Part shown: positions 25,201-32,828 of the stretch, piece by piece
Numbering within the stretch: position 1 is the stretch's first letter
Layout of the letters: the number at the start of each line of letters is the position of its first letter
Assembly: GCA_033283165.1 (NCBI GenBank)
Contig: JAWMQL010000004.1
Span: 372,001-436,000 of the forward strand
Direction: 5' to 3'
DNA: 64,000 nt
Origin: JAWMQL01 sp033283165
GTDB lineage: Bacteria; Pseudomonadota; Gammaproteobacteria; Pseudomonadales; Halieaceae
The notes under the pieces: generated by a model
Database searches by the model: none
What the model saw: only the letters and a program-made list of their open reading frames with translations
What the model was told of the DNA's origin: nothing
Position numbers and translations under genes: made by a program

Positions 25201-25605
25201 TCAGTGCATGCCGATTACGTTATAGGTGCGCGAGAGAAACAGCCAGCGGCCGTCGCGCTTGACATACTCGTCGTCGAAATAACCCACCACGACCTTCTGC
25301 TCTCCGCCCTTGGGAAAGATCAGCTCGCGGCAGTAACTCTTGCCACTGGCCCGGTCTCCCTCGATTACCAGCTCGGCGGGAAAGGAGATCATGCTCATGA
25401 ACTCCACGTAGGCCATCTTTTCCTTGAACGTCGCGATGACATTGTCCTTGCCCTGGGCGGGCGCGTCCATGGACGGCAGCTTCCAGGCACCTTCTTCCGC
25501 CCAGGTGCTGCCCCAAATGTCCGGGTCGACGTGCATGGCGCCTACCGCAAAAGTCTCCGCCAGCTCACGGATGGCCAGGCGGTCTTCCACTGAACCACTG
25601 TTCAT
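25201..25605 (-). CDS. SnoaL-like (NTF2 fold) protein
   Basis: A 134-residue single-domain protein with the start typical of SnoaL_4-type proteins: DRLAIRELAETFAVGAMHVDPD, then TWAEEGAWKLP. The end, VKRDGRWLFLSRTYNVIG, is also characteristic. Such proteins occur in steroid and aromatic clusters as isomerases, dehydratases or small subunits, but no function can be read here. It lies downstream of the TonB receptor on the same strand, with a large hairpin between them that may uncouple the two. Confidence 0.78.
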   Translation of the reverse strand: MNSGSVEDRLAIRELAETFAVGAMHVDPDIWGSTWAEEGAWKLPSMDAPAQGKDNVIATFKEKMAYVEFMSMISFPAELVIEGDRASGKSYCRELIFPKGGEQKVVVGYFDDEYVKRDGRWLFLSRTYNVIGMH

Positions 25606-25645
25606 AGTCCTCTGCTCCCAAAAAATTCGGCTATATCGGGGACCT

Positions 25646-25700
25646 ATTTCGGGGACAGTTTACTTAATTCCGCAGGAATTAAGTAAACTGTCCCCGAAAT
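25646..25700. repeat. Long REP-like perfect inverted repeat
   Basis: A perfect 26-bp inverted repeat with a three-base loop (GCA). The left arm begins ATTTCGGGGACAGTTTAC and the right arm is its exact complement. Outside it, AATTCGG at 25624 and CCGAATT at 25704 form a second pair. Repeats with a GGGGACAGTTTACTTAATT core are familiar in proteobacteria beside REP-associated (IS200-like, Y1) transposases. No such transposase lies here. It also makes a strong hairpin between the TonB receptor and SnoaL genes. Confidence 0.85.
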
Positions 25701-25715
25701 GCCCCGAATTGCGGG

Positions 25716-28139
25716 TTAGAAATTGTAGCGCAAGCGGGCACCGTACATCCTGGGGACGTTGATCTGGCCCATTTCCAGGCCGTTGTTCCAGTTACCGGTG
25801 AGGAAGCTGATGTACTCCTCGTCAGTCACGTTGGTCCCGAACACGGACAGGTCCACCGGGCTGCCGCCGATGCCATACCAGTTGAAGTTGACGTTCCAGG
25901 TTTCATAGGAGGGCAGTACCGCGAAGACCGAGGTTTCGCGCGACACGGCCTGGCGTTCGTCGGTGTAGAGGTACGTGACCGAGAAGGTCATCTGGCCCAC
26001 GGACTCGGGGGCGTGCAGCAGGTAGGTGCCGGTGACCACCACCTCGTTTTCGGGCGCGTAGGACAGGGGCTCGCCCTCGGCGGTGGTCGTGTTCAGGGTT
26101 ACCAGCGGTGCGTCGGGCGGAATCTCCGGCAATTCCAATTCGTCCACTTCTGTGTCCAGGTAGGCGTAGCTGGCTCGGAGGATGAAGCGGTCGTGCAACT
26201 GCAGGTTCATTTCCAGCTCCGCGCCCTGGATGGTGGAGGCACCGGCGTTGATGACCGCCGTCGAGCCGGTGCCGGTGGGCTTGAAGTAGCCGAACTGAAC
26301 CTGCTGGTCTGAGAAGTCGTTGTAAAAAGCCGCGATATTCAGTGTGCCCGAGACGCCCCACAGCAGGTCCTGGAAGCTGGTCTTGGTGCCGATCTCGTAG
26401 GTGTCGACTTCCTCGGGGCCGTGTACGTCTAGCCCGGTGGAACCGCCGATATTGACGCTGCCCTGGCGATAGCCGCGGGAGTACTTGGCGTAGACCAGTG
26501 CGTCAGGCGTGGGTGTCCAGTCCACCCCCAGCAGCCAGGTGGGTTCCTCGCTGTGCTGCTCCGGTTTGCGGATATCCACGATGGTCCGGTCAAAGTCCGG
26601 CGGGAACAGGCCGCCGGCAGGGGAGGTGGGAAACTTGTACACGGTTTCCGTCACCTCGCCCTCGGTCTCGTCGTCGGTGTAGCGAATGCCGCCGGTCACG
26701 CTCAAGGCGTCGTTGAAGGCGTAGGTCGCCTGGGCGTAGACTGCCTGGTTGGTGTACTCGACGCCGCCTGAGGCGGCCGCCACGCCGCCCACCCCGGGGC
26801 TCAACTGCTGGTTACAGCGGAAATCCCTCGGGTCGTTGGAAGTGATCGATTTCTGGTCACAGGCAACAAAGGTGGGGGATTGCGCGCCGTAATCGTTGAT
26901 CGGCTTGCTGTTTTCATAGTACAGACCCGCCTGCCAGATCAGGGCGTCCTCGAAGGCATTGCCCTGGAACTGCAGTTCCCAGACGAAGGAGCGCTGGTCG
27001 GTGGTCCGGCGCTTGTCGTTGAGGCCGACCATCTGGAAGATCAGGTTCTGGGAAGTGGGTGAGCCCGGGGGAAACTGCCAGTTGGTGCCATAAATGGCGT
27101 TGCGCACGTCAGTCTCCAGTTCGGCGTAGGCCAGGATATTCTTGACGGTGAAGTCGTTGCCGGCTTCCCAGGTGGTGGTGTTGATCAACTGCCACTGTTC
27201 CTGCCTGCTCTGGGGATCGTCGATGAAGTTGTACACGTCGTTGAAGTCGTCGTCTCCGGCAGCGATCCTGGCGTCCAGGTCTCTTACGCAAAAGGAGCCC
27301 AGGCTGCCCTCGGGATTGCAGTAAAAAAGCGAACCCGGGTAACCGTTGTTCTCGGATTCGTACCAGCGCAGGATGCTGTAGTTTTCCAGGGTGTCGGTGA
27401 TGTCGACCACGGCGCTGGCCCGGATGGCGGTGTAGTCCAGGTCGGCGTATTCGTCAGGGCCGATACCGGAGATGTTGTCCAGGTAGCCGTCGCGCTCCTG
27501 GTGGTCGATGCCGAAACGCAGCCGGATATTGTCGCTGACGGGCACGTTGAGTACGCCCTGGCCCCGCCACATGTCGTAGTTGCCCATCGAGCCCTCGAGG
27601 TAACCTTCCAACTGGTCGGTGGGCCGCTGTGGGGTGAGTAGTACCGCGCCGCCCGTGGTATTGCGGCCGAACAGGGTCCCCTGGGGGCCTTTCAGCACCT
27701 GCACGTTCTGCAGGTCGAAAAAGTCACCGGGACCGGCGCCGTCCCCGGACTGCTGGGAGTTGGCGCCGCGTGGCGCCACGACCTCCGCGAAGTAGACCCC
27801 GACTGAGGCGGTGGTCCGCAGTTCCTGGGCGAAGCCGCGAATGGCGAAGGTGGTGGTGTCCGCGCCGAAGCGGGTATTGGTGACCAGCGACGGCGTGTAG
27901 GCCGCCAGGTCGCCGGAATTGATGATGTTGGCGTCGTTCAACTGGTCCTGGTTGAACACGGTCATGGACACCGGCACGTCCTGCAGCGATTCCTCGCGCC
28001 GCCGGGCGGTGACGATGACCTCTTCCAGCACCAGGTTGTCGGCACGCGCGGTGGCACTCTGGGCCTGGGCGGGCAGGCTAAGGCCGGAGCCCAGTGCGGC
28101 GAAGGCCAGGAACAGCGGCGTGTGGTGTAAGTACTTCAT
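25716..28139 (-). CDS. TonB-dependent outer-membrane receptor (second)
   Basis: An 807-residue receptor with a signal peptide ending at AQA near residue 26. A TonB-box-like LEEVIVTARRREES follows, then the plug with IRGFAQEL and LKGPQGTLFGRNTTGG, and a barrel closing in Phe (RLRYNF). It shares the general type of the receptor at 9974 but is not a close copy. It lies downstream of an SDR and the second TauD-like dioxygenase on the same strand, 155 bases from the latter, so it may have its own promoter. It likely imports the substrate of this catabolic block. Confidence 0.93.
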   Translation of the reverse strand: MKYLHHTPLFLAFAALGSGLSLPAQAQSATARADNLVLEEVIVTARRREESLQDVPVSMTVFNQDQLNDANIINSGDLAAYTPSLVTNTRFGADTTTFAIRGFAQELRTTASVGVYFAEVVAPRGANSQQSGDGAGPGDFFDLQNVQVLKGPQGTLFGRNTTGGAVLLTPQRPTDQLEGYLEGSMGNYDMWRGQGVLNVPVSDNIRLRFGIDHQERDGYLDNISGIGPDEYADLDYTAIRASAVVDITDTLENYSILRWYESENNGYPGSLFYCNPEGSLGSFCVRDLDARIAAGDDDFNDVYNFIDDPQSRQEQWQLINTTTWEAGNDFTVKNILAYAELETDVRNAIYGTNWQFPPGSPTSQNLIFQMVGLNDKRRTTDQRSFVWELQFQGNAFEDALIWQAGLYYENSKPINDYGAQSPTFVACDQKSITSNDPRDFRCNQQLSPGVGGVAAASGGVEYTNQAVYAQATYAFNDALSVTGGIRYTDDETEGEVTETVYKFPTSPAGGLFPPDFDRTIVDIRKPEQHSEEPTWLLGVDWTPTPDALVYAKYSRGYRQGSVNIGGSTGLDVHGPEEVDTYEIGTKTSFQDLLWGVSGTLNIAAFYNDFSDQQVQFGYFKPTGTGSTAVINAGASTIQGAELEMNLQLHDRFILRASYAYLDTEVDELELPEIPPDAPLVTLNTTTAEGEPLSYAPENEVVVTGTYLLHAPESVGQMTFSVTYLYTDERQAVSRETSVFAVLPSYETWNVNFNWYGIGGSPVDLSVFGTNVTDEEYISFLTGNWNNGLEMGQINVPRMYGARLRYNF

Positions 28140-28294
28140 AGCGGTTCTCCCGTATTATTGACTTATCGTTTACTGCAAAGTATTCATGCCAGGGGCGGAT
28201 TATATTGCCCGGTGTTTTATCGTTTTTGCTCACAGCAGTGCCGCGACTTGTCCCTACCGGCGCGGCTCCCTGGCCACCTCGGCGGGAAAAGCGC

Positions 28295-29110
28295 TCAGGC
28301 GAAGGCTTCCTCCCCTTCCAGTTTGGTGCGATGCATCATGCGGCCGGAGGCTGGATCGTAGGGGATGGCGCGGTGCATGGTGCCCGTGTTGTCCCAGATC
28401 ACCGTGTCGCCCACTGACCACTCGTGGCGATAGACGAAGTCCGGCTGGGTGGCCCACTCGCGCAACATCACCAACAGCTCGGCGCTGTCCTTGGGGCTCA
28501 TGCCCATCACCTGGTAGGCGGTGCAGCCAAGGACCAGGGACTTGCGCCCGGAGCGGTGGTTCCACACCAGCGGCAGTTCGCTGTCGCCGATGGCCATCAT
28601 TTCCTGGAGCTTGGCCAGGGGTGGCTCAGGGTCATAGTAGAACAGCGAATTCCAGGCCGAGTGCATGACGCGCAGCTTTTCGTAGGCCTGTTTTTCGTCT
28701 TCGGGCAGCAGTTCGTAGGCCGCATAGGTGTTGCAGAACTCAGTCTGGCCGCCGGTGGGGGAGAGCACCTTGCCGGACAGGATGGAGGCCAGGATGGGCA
28801 CCTTGTTCATGGTGCCGTCTATGTGCCAGTACATCGAACCCTTGAGGTAGTCGGAGCGCTCGTTGGCTTTCTGGTCCAGGGTCACCTTGTATACCTCCTC
28901 GCCCATCAGTTCCGGCGCGAGCTTGCCCAGGGTGCGGGTGAAGGCCGCCTGTTCCTGGTCATTGAAGTGAATCTCGGGGAATACCAGTACCCCGCGCTGC
29001 TCCATGAGCTCGCGAATTTCACCGGCGTGTTCGCCGCTCAGCAGGTCTGCCTTGTCGGCGTAAATCCGGGTGCCGATATTGGGATTGATGTTCTCGGTCT
29101 TGATACTCAC
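28295..29110 (-). CDS. TauD/TfdA-family Fe(II)/2-oxoglutarate dioxygenase (second)
   Basis: A 271-residue dioxygenase with iron ligands His96, Asp98 (WHIDGT) and His246 (GTMHRA), and Arg257 or Arg261 near the C terminus for 2-oxoglutarate. It is a clear paralogue of the enzyme at 4973, aligned over nearly its whole length. The start is a GTG at 29110 with AAGGAG upstream; the frame stays open through the SDR gene but that is an overlap artefact. It follows the SDR by 38 bases and so shares its promoter, which carries the operator sites at 29970-30045. Its substrate may be close to that of its paralogue. Confidence 0.9.
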   Translation of the reverse strand: MSIKTENINPNIGTRIYADKADLLSGEHAGEIRELMEQRGVLVFPEIHFNDQEQAAFTRTLGKLAPELMGEEVYKVTLDQKANERSDYLKGSMYWHIDGTMNKVPILASILSGKVLSPTGGQTEFCNTYAAYELLPEDEKQAYEKLRVMHSAWNSLFYYDPEPPLAKLQEMMAIGDSELPLVWNHRSGRKSLVLGCTAYQVMGMSPKDSAELLVMLREWATQPDFVYRHEWSVGDTVIWDNTGTMHRAIPYDPASGRMMHRTKLEGEEAFA

Positions 29111-29148
29111 GGGTGTCTCCTTGCCAATATTCAGTGATGCCCGGCGCG

Positions 29149-29892
29149 TCAGACGGTTACCCGTCCGCCGTTCACGCTCAGGGTGTGTCCGGTGACGTAG
29201 CCGGCGGCCTCGGACACCAGGTAGGAACAGGCGGCGGCGATATCCTCGGGCTTGCCCGGGCGTCCCATGGGCGAGTTGGCCGCAGCCTCCGTATCGACGT
29301 TGACCGGTGAGGCCCGGAGCATGGGGGTATCCACGAAGCCCGGCGGGATGTTGTTCACGGTGATGCCCTTGCTGGCGAACTCCTTCGCCAGGGTCTTGGT
29401 CAGTGCGATGACTGCGCCCTTGGAGGCGGAGTAGTGCGCCATGGTGGCGGCCCCGGTCTGGGCGGACGACGACGAGATGTTGACGATCCGGCCCCAGCCC
29501 GCTGCGAGCATGTCCGGGATGATCTCCTGGCTGCACAGGAAGGGGCCCTTGACGTTGACGGCCAGCATGCGATCCAGGGAGTCGGCGCTGATGTTCAGGA
29601 AGGGAGTGAATTCGGTAATGCCCGCGTTGTTGACCAGCACCGTGATCGGCCCGAGTGCTGCTCTGGTCCTTGTCGCGTGGGCGTCGATCGCCTCCTTCGA
29701 CGCGGCGTCGCCCGGGCAGGCTATGGCGCGGCCCCCTTCGGCTTCGATCATCGCCACGGTTTCAGCGGCCCCGTCGCCGTTCAGGTCCCAGACCGACACG
29801 GCCAAGCCATCCCGGGCCAGTTGCAGGCAAATTGCGCGTCCGATGCCGCTGGCTCCGCCGGTGACCACCGCTACCTTTCCCTCGAGTGACAT
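29149..29892 (-). CDS. Short-chain dehydrogenase/reductase (FabG-like)
   Basis: A 247-residue classical SDR with TGGASGIG at 11-18, NNAG near 88, and the catalytic YSASK. The C-terminal TGHTLSVNGGRVTV is typical of 3-oxoacyl reductase-like or hydroxysteroid-dehydrogenase-like members. It diverges from the TetR gene and is followed closely by the dioxygenase. Two operator-like sites lie in the shared promoter region, so repression by that TetR is likely. Confidence 0.9.
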   Translation of the reverse strand: MSLEGKVAVVTGGASGIGRAICLQLARDGLAVSVWDLNGDGAAETVAMIEAEGGRAIACPGDAASKEAIDAHATRTRAALGPITVLVNNAGITEFTPFLNISADSLDRMLAVNVKGPFLCSQEIIPDMLAAGWGRIVNISSSSAQTGAATMAHYSASKGAVIALTKTLAKEFASKGITVNNIPPGFVDTPMLRASPVNVDTEAAANSPMGRPGKPEDIAAACSYLVSEAAGYVTGHTLSVNGGRVTV

Positions 29893-29969
29893 CTGTCTCT
29901 ACCTCGTTCCGTAACAATCTAAGCCCGGTAACGCGGGCCATCGGAAGGCTACGACATACATCGCGTATA

Positions 29970-29993
29970 GTCAACACTGGTGTATAGTATACA
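29970..29993. promoter_or_regulatory. Operator copy GTCAACA-N4-TGTATAG with overlapping palindrome
   Basis: GTCAACA-CTGG-TGTATAG matches the left arm of the 4894-type operator well but the right arm poorly. Its right half begins a perfect palindrome TGTATA-G-TATACA (29981-29993). The site lies in the SDR/TetR divergent promoter. Either element could be the true repressor site. Confidence 0.5.
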
Positions 29994-30027
29994 GGCAGTT
30001 GACGCGCGCCCGATCAGTGGGCTAGTG

Positions 30028-30045
30028 ATCAACATGTATGTTACG
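30028..30045. promoter_or_regulatory. Operator copy ATCAACA-N4-TGTTACG upstream of TetR
   Basis: ATCAACA-TGTA-TGTTACG keeps the left arm exactly and four of seven right-arm bases (TGTT) of the ATCAACA-N4-TGTTGAT site, with the same 4-bp spacing. It ends 29 bases before the TetR start codon, a position suited to autorepression. Confidence 0.5.
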
Positions 30046-30074
30046 CTCTGCACAAATAACCAGGGGGCAACCGC

Positions 30075-30752
30075 ATGGCAAATTCAACCAGGCGCGGGCG
30101 GCGCAACAATACGGACCCGGAAACGACCCACCGGGAGATTCTGCAGGCTGCACTGGAGGTGCTGGCCAAGGACGGGCCGGAGAGCCTCAGCGTGACGGAG
30201 GTGGCCCGCCGGGCCGGGGTCAACCGCGGCACTGCCTACCAGCATTTTCCCACCCGGGAGGACCTGGCCCATGCCACGGCCACCTGGGTCAGCGAACGCA
30301 TGTTCGAGGAGTTTTACGGCGACTTCCTCGAGGTGTCGGAGGAAAACGAGGTCTATCCGCCCTCCCTGGCGCTGGACCGCCTGTCGAAGTTCGCCATGGA
30401 TAATCCGGAGCTGAGTCGCGCCTGGTGGTTCGACGTCATGACCACCGAGGGGGAAGTCACCGACCGCTTCTGGAAGGAATACGTGGCCCGCCTGCAGGAA
30501 TTTATCGACCTGGGGCACGGGCGGGACGACATCGATGTGGAAGTCTACGCGTTTATCACGCTGGTCAGTTCCCTGCTCTGGCCCATTTGGGTATCGGCTC
30601 ACACCAAGGGCAAGAAATCCAAGGATCGGATGCGCCAGCGCTTCGTGGATGAAATGCTGCGCCTGGTCCTGTTCGGTGCCCTGGTGCCCGAGCGCCACCC
30701 GGAACTCATAGCGCGATACGGAGACAAGGGTGGTAAACGCGGCAAGGGCTAG
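30075..30752 (+). CDS. TetR-family transcriptional regulator, candidate master regulator
   Basis: A 225-residue TetR protein. The helix-turn-helix is at about 35-60 (LSVTEVARRAGVNRGTAYQH). The C-terminal part is of the longer TetR type, with no family-specific residues I can name. AGGGGG precedes the ATG. It diverges from the SDR-dioxygenase pair, and two operator-like sites lie in the shared promoter region. Related sites precede the BVMO unit, the first TauD-like gene, the second Rieske gene and the AcuI-like operon, so it is the best candidate to control all of them. Its stop overlaps the end of the convergent hydrolase gene by four bases. Confidence 0.88.
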   Translation: MANSTRRGRRNNTDPETTHREILQAALEVLAKDGPESLSVTEVARRAGVNRGTAYQHFPTREDLAHATATWVSERMFEEFYGDFLEVSEENEVYPPSLALDRLSKFAMDNPELSRAWWFDVMTTEGEVTDRFWKEYVARLQEFIDLGHGRDDIDVEVYAFITLVSSLLWPIWVSAHTKGKKSKDRMRQRFVDEMLRLVLFGALVPERHPELIARYGDKGGKRGKG

Positions 30753-31672
30753 GTTTTTCTGCGCCGCTGTTTCGATCGCGGCCAGTGCGACAGCAGGTCG
30801 TTGAATATCTCCTCCGAGGCCCCCAGGCCCCCCAGGTGTCCCTCGCCCGGCCGTACCCGGAATTCGGCCCGGGGCATGCGCTGCGCCATGTGCTCGCCAT
30901 GCGCCACGGGCACGATATTGTCGGCGTCCCCGTACAGCAGGTAGACCGGGGTATCGATCTCTTCCAGCAGGAAGCCCCAATCCCTGCCGAAGATGACCAC
31001 GTCGTGAATCATGGCCTGCATCTGCTCGCGGCTGCCCAGCAGGATGTCGTCCTCGAACATGTGGCGGATAGCCGGGTCCTGGAACATGGCCTGGTCACCG
31101 GGCGGCATCAGGCGGGCAAAGGCGTCCATCGCCTGATCGACCCGGTTTTCGAGCCGTTTTACCAGCGCGAGCATCAACCGGTTCAGCGGTACCCGCAGTT
31201 GTTTCAGTACCGGTCCCGCAGCGCGCGATAAACTGGCGACGCCGCCCTTGGCCGCGTCCTCGCCCACGGTGGGCGCCACCCCACCCAGTACGGTGACCGC
31301 CAGGACCCGGTCCTGCAGGTAGTAGGCGCAGGCCAGGGCATAGGGGCCGCCGCCGGAGAGTCCGCATACCGCGAAGTGCTCTATTTCCTTGGCATTGCAA
31401 AAGGCCTGGATGTCCGCGGCCCATTCCGCCAGTGACTCGTAACTGTGCGAGGTCGAATCCCCGATGCCGGGCCGTTCGATCGCGATCAGCCGGACCCCGC
31501 GTTCTTCAGCGAGTATACGGGCCCGGGGTGCGATCTGGCGTCGCCCGCCCGGCGTGCCGTGAAACCACAGGATGGTCTTGCCGTCGGCCGGGCCATACTC
31601 GGCATAGCCCAACCGGCGACCGTCCTTGAGCCGGAAGGTGCCCTCGAACCGGGGTGGAATGATTTTGGTCAT
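30749..31672 (-). CDS. Alpha/beta-hydrolase
   Basis: A 307-residue alpha/beta-hydrolase. The oxyanion segment WFHGTPGG lies near 35, the nucleophile elbow CGLSGGGP near 103-110 (Ser in GLSGG), an acid in LLYGDADNIVP and the His in GEGHLGGL. It could hydrolyse an ester, a lactone or a C-C bond. The ATG at 31672 has AGGAG seven bases before it. It diverges from the AcuI-like operon with two palindromes between. Working with the Baeyer-Villiger enzyme of the same proposed regulon, an ester- or lactone-opening role is attractive but inferred. Confidence 0.87.
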   Translation of the reverse strand: MTKIIPPRFEGTFRLKDGRRLGYAEYGPADGKTILWFHGTPGGRRQIAPRARILAEERGVRLIAIERPGIGDSTSHSYESLAEWAADIQAFCNAKEIEHFAVCGLSGGGPYALACAYYLQDRVLAVTVLGGVAPTVGEDAAKGGVASLSRAAGPVLKQLRVPLNRLMLALVKRLENRVDQAMDAFARLMPPGDQAMFQDPAIRHMFEDDILLGSREQMQAMIHDVVIFGRDWGFLLEEIDTPVYLLYGDADNIVPVAHGEHMAQRMPRAEFRVRPGEGHLGGLGASEEIFNDLLSHWPRSKQRRRKT

Positions 31673-31703
31673 ATGCGATCTCCTGCAAGGGCCGAGACTA
31701 TAC

Positions 31704-31715
31704 ATCAACGTTGAT
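31704..31715. promoter_or_regulatory. Perfect palindrome ATCAACGTTGAT
   Basis: A 12-bp perfect palindrome lying 31 bases upstream of the hydrolase start. Its half-site ATCAAC equals that of the 18-bp operators nearby, but the halves abut instead of being set apart. It may be a second site for the same regulator or a fortuitous overlap. Confidence 0.45.
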
Positions 31716-31753
31716 TTGGGCGCATCAGGGGCGCAGCGCGGGGGCTTGAGCTA

Positions 31754-31771
31754 ATCAACAAGGTTGTTGAC
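31754..31771. promoter_or_regulatory. Operator copy ATCAACA-N4-TGTTGAC
   Basis: ATCAACA-AGGT-TGTTGAC is a 7-bp inverted repeat with one mismatch, flanked by CTA and TAAC. It matches the 4894 site in 13 of 14 arm positions with the same spacing. It lies 58 bases before the AcuI-like start and in the divergent promoter shared with the hydrolase. Confidence 0.65.
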
Positions 31772-31828
31772 TAACAGCGGAATGCCAGTTAAGGTTCCGG
31801 GCTCTATCACCGCAGGAGCCAATCGACC

Positions 31829-32812
31829 ATGTTCAACGCCGTACTCATTGAAAAGACCGATGCCGGGCAGGAAGTCAAAGTCGCGTCACTGGAGCAGGAG
31901 GCACTGCCCGGGGGGGACGTGTTGATCCGTGTCGACTACTCCACCATCAACTACAAGGATGCCCTCGCCATCACCGGGGCCTCGCCGGTGGTGCGGCAGT
32001 TCCCCATGGTGCCGGGCATTGACCTGGCGGGCACCGTCGAGCAGAGCGACCATCCGAAGTGGCAGCCCGGCGACAAGGTTGTGCTGAACGGCTGGGGCGT
32101 GGGTGAGATGCACTGGGGTGGCCTGGCGCAGTATGCCCGGCTCAAGGGCGACTGGCTGGTAGCCCTGCCGGAAGTTTTCGATTCCCGCCAGGCCATGATC
32201 ATCGGCACCGCCGGTTACACCGCGAGCCTGTGCGTGGATGCCCTGGTGGATCACGGCCTGACCCCGGAGTCAGGCCCCGTGCTGGTGACCGGTGCCAGTG
32301 GCGGTGTCGGCAGCATCGCCATTGCCCTGTTGGCCAGCGCCGGCTACACGGTGGCGGCTTCCACCGGTAAGGTGGCCGAGGCGGATTACCTGAAAGAACT
32401 GGGCGCCGCGGAAATCATCGACCGGGCCGAACTGTCCGAACCCGGCAAGCCGATGCAGAAAGAGCGTTGGGCAGGAGTCGTCGACGCGGTGGGCGGCAAC
32501 ACGCTGGCCAATGCGTGCGCCCAGACCCGCTACCGCGGTGCGCTGGCCGCCTGCGGCCTGGCCGAGAGCATGAAGTTTCCCGCCAGCGTCGCGCCCTTCA
32601 TCCTGCGTGGCGTCACCCTGTACGGTATCGACAGCGTGATGGCGCCGCTGGAGCCGCGCGAGCGCGCCTGGGCGCGCCTGGCGAAGGACCTGGATGCAGC
32701 CAGACTGGAAACCGTGGCCAATGACATCACCCTGGCACAGGCCGCCGAGGTGGCCGGGGATGTACTCGCCGGCAAGATCAGGGGTCGCCTGGTCGTCGAC
32801 GTAAACGCCTGA
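31829..32812 (+). CDS. acuI: AcuI/YhdH-type quinone oxidoreductase (acryloyl-CoA reductase-like)
   Basis: A 327-residue zinc-free medium-chain reductase of the AcuI/YhdH group. The family start (MFNAVLIEKTDAG), YSTINYKDALAITG, PGIDLAGTVE and GASGGVGSIA (about 155) are all present. AcuI reduces acryloyl-CoA to propionyl-CoA with NADPH and occurs in DMSP and 3-carbon-acid catabolism; relatives act on other enoyl-CoA compounds. It is first of the plus-strand operon with two acyl-CoA dehydrogenase systems and a crotonase. The operator at 31754 lies just upstream. The symbol is by family; the physiological substrate could differ. Confidence 0.8.
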   Translation: MFNAVLIEKTDAGQEVKVASLEQEALPGGDVLIRVDYSTINYKDALAITGASPVVRQFPMVPGIDLAGTVEQSDHPKWQPGDKVVLNGWGVGEMHWGGLAQYARLKGDWLVALPEVFDSRQAMIIGTAGYTASLCVDALVDHGLTPESGPVLVTGASGGVGSIAIALLASAGYTVAASTGKVAEADYLKELGAAEIIDRAELSEPGKPMQKERWAGVVDAVGGNTLANACAQTRYRGALAACGLAESMKFPASVAPFILRGVTLYGIDSVMAPLEPRERAWARLAKDLDAARLETVANDITLAQAAEVAGDVLAGKIRGRLVVDVNA

Positions 32813-32828
32813 GCGGAGTTATAGCTAA

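Noticed and set aside
29111..29536. Extension of the second TauD-like frame to 29536
   Set aside because: It would run through the SDR gene; the GTG at 29110 with AAGGAG gives the paralogue-like N terminus.
31704..31771. Match of the palindromes to the KstR consensus TNNAACNNGTTNNA
   Set aside because: Spacing between AAC and GTT does not fit at any of the five sites, so known steroid-repressor sites of actinobacteria are not claimed.
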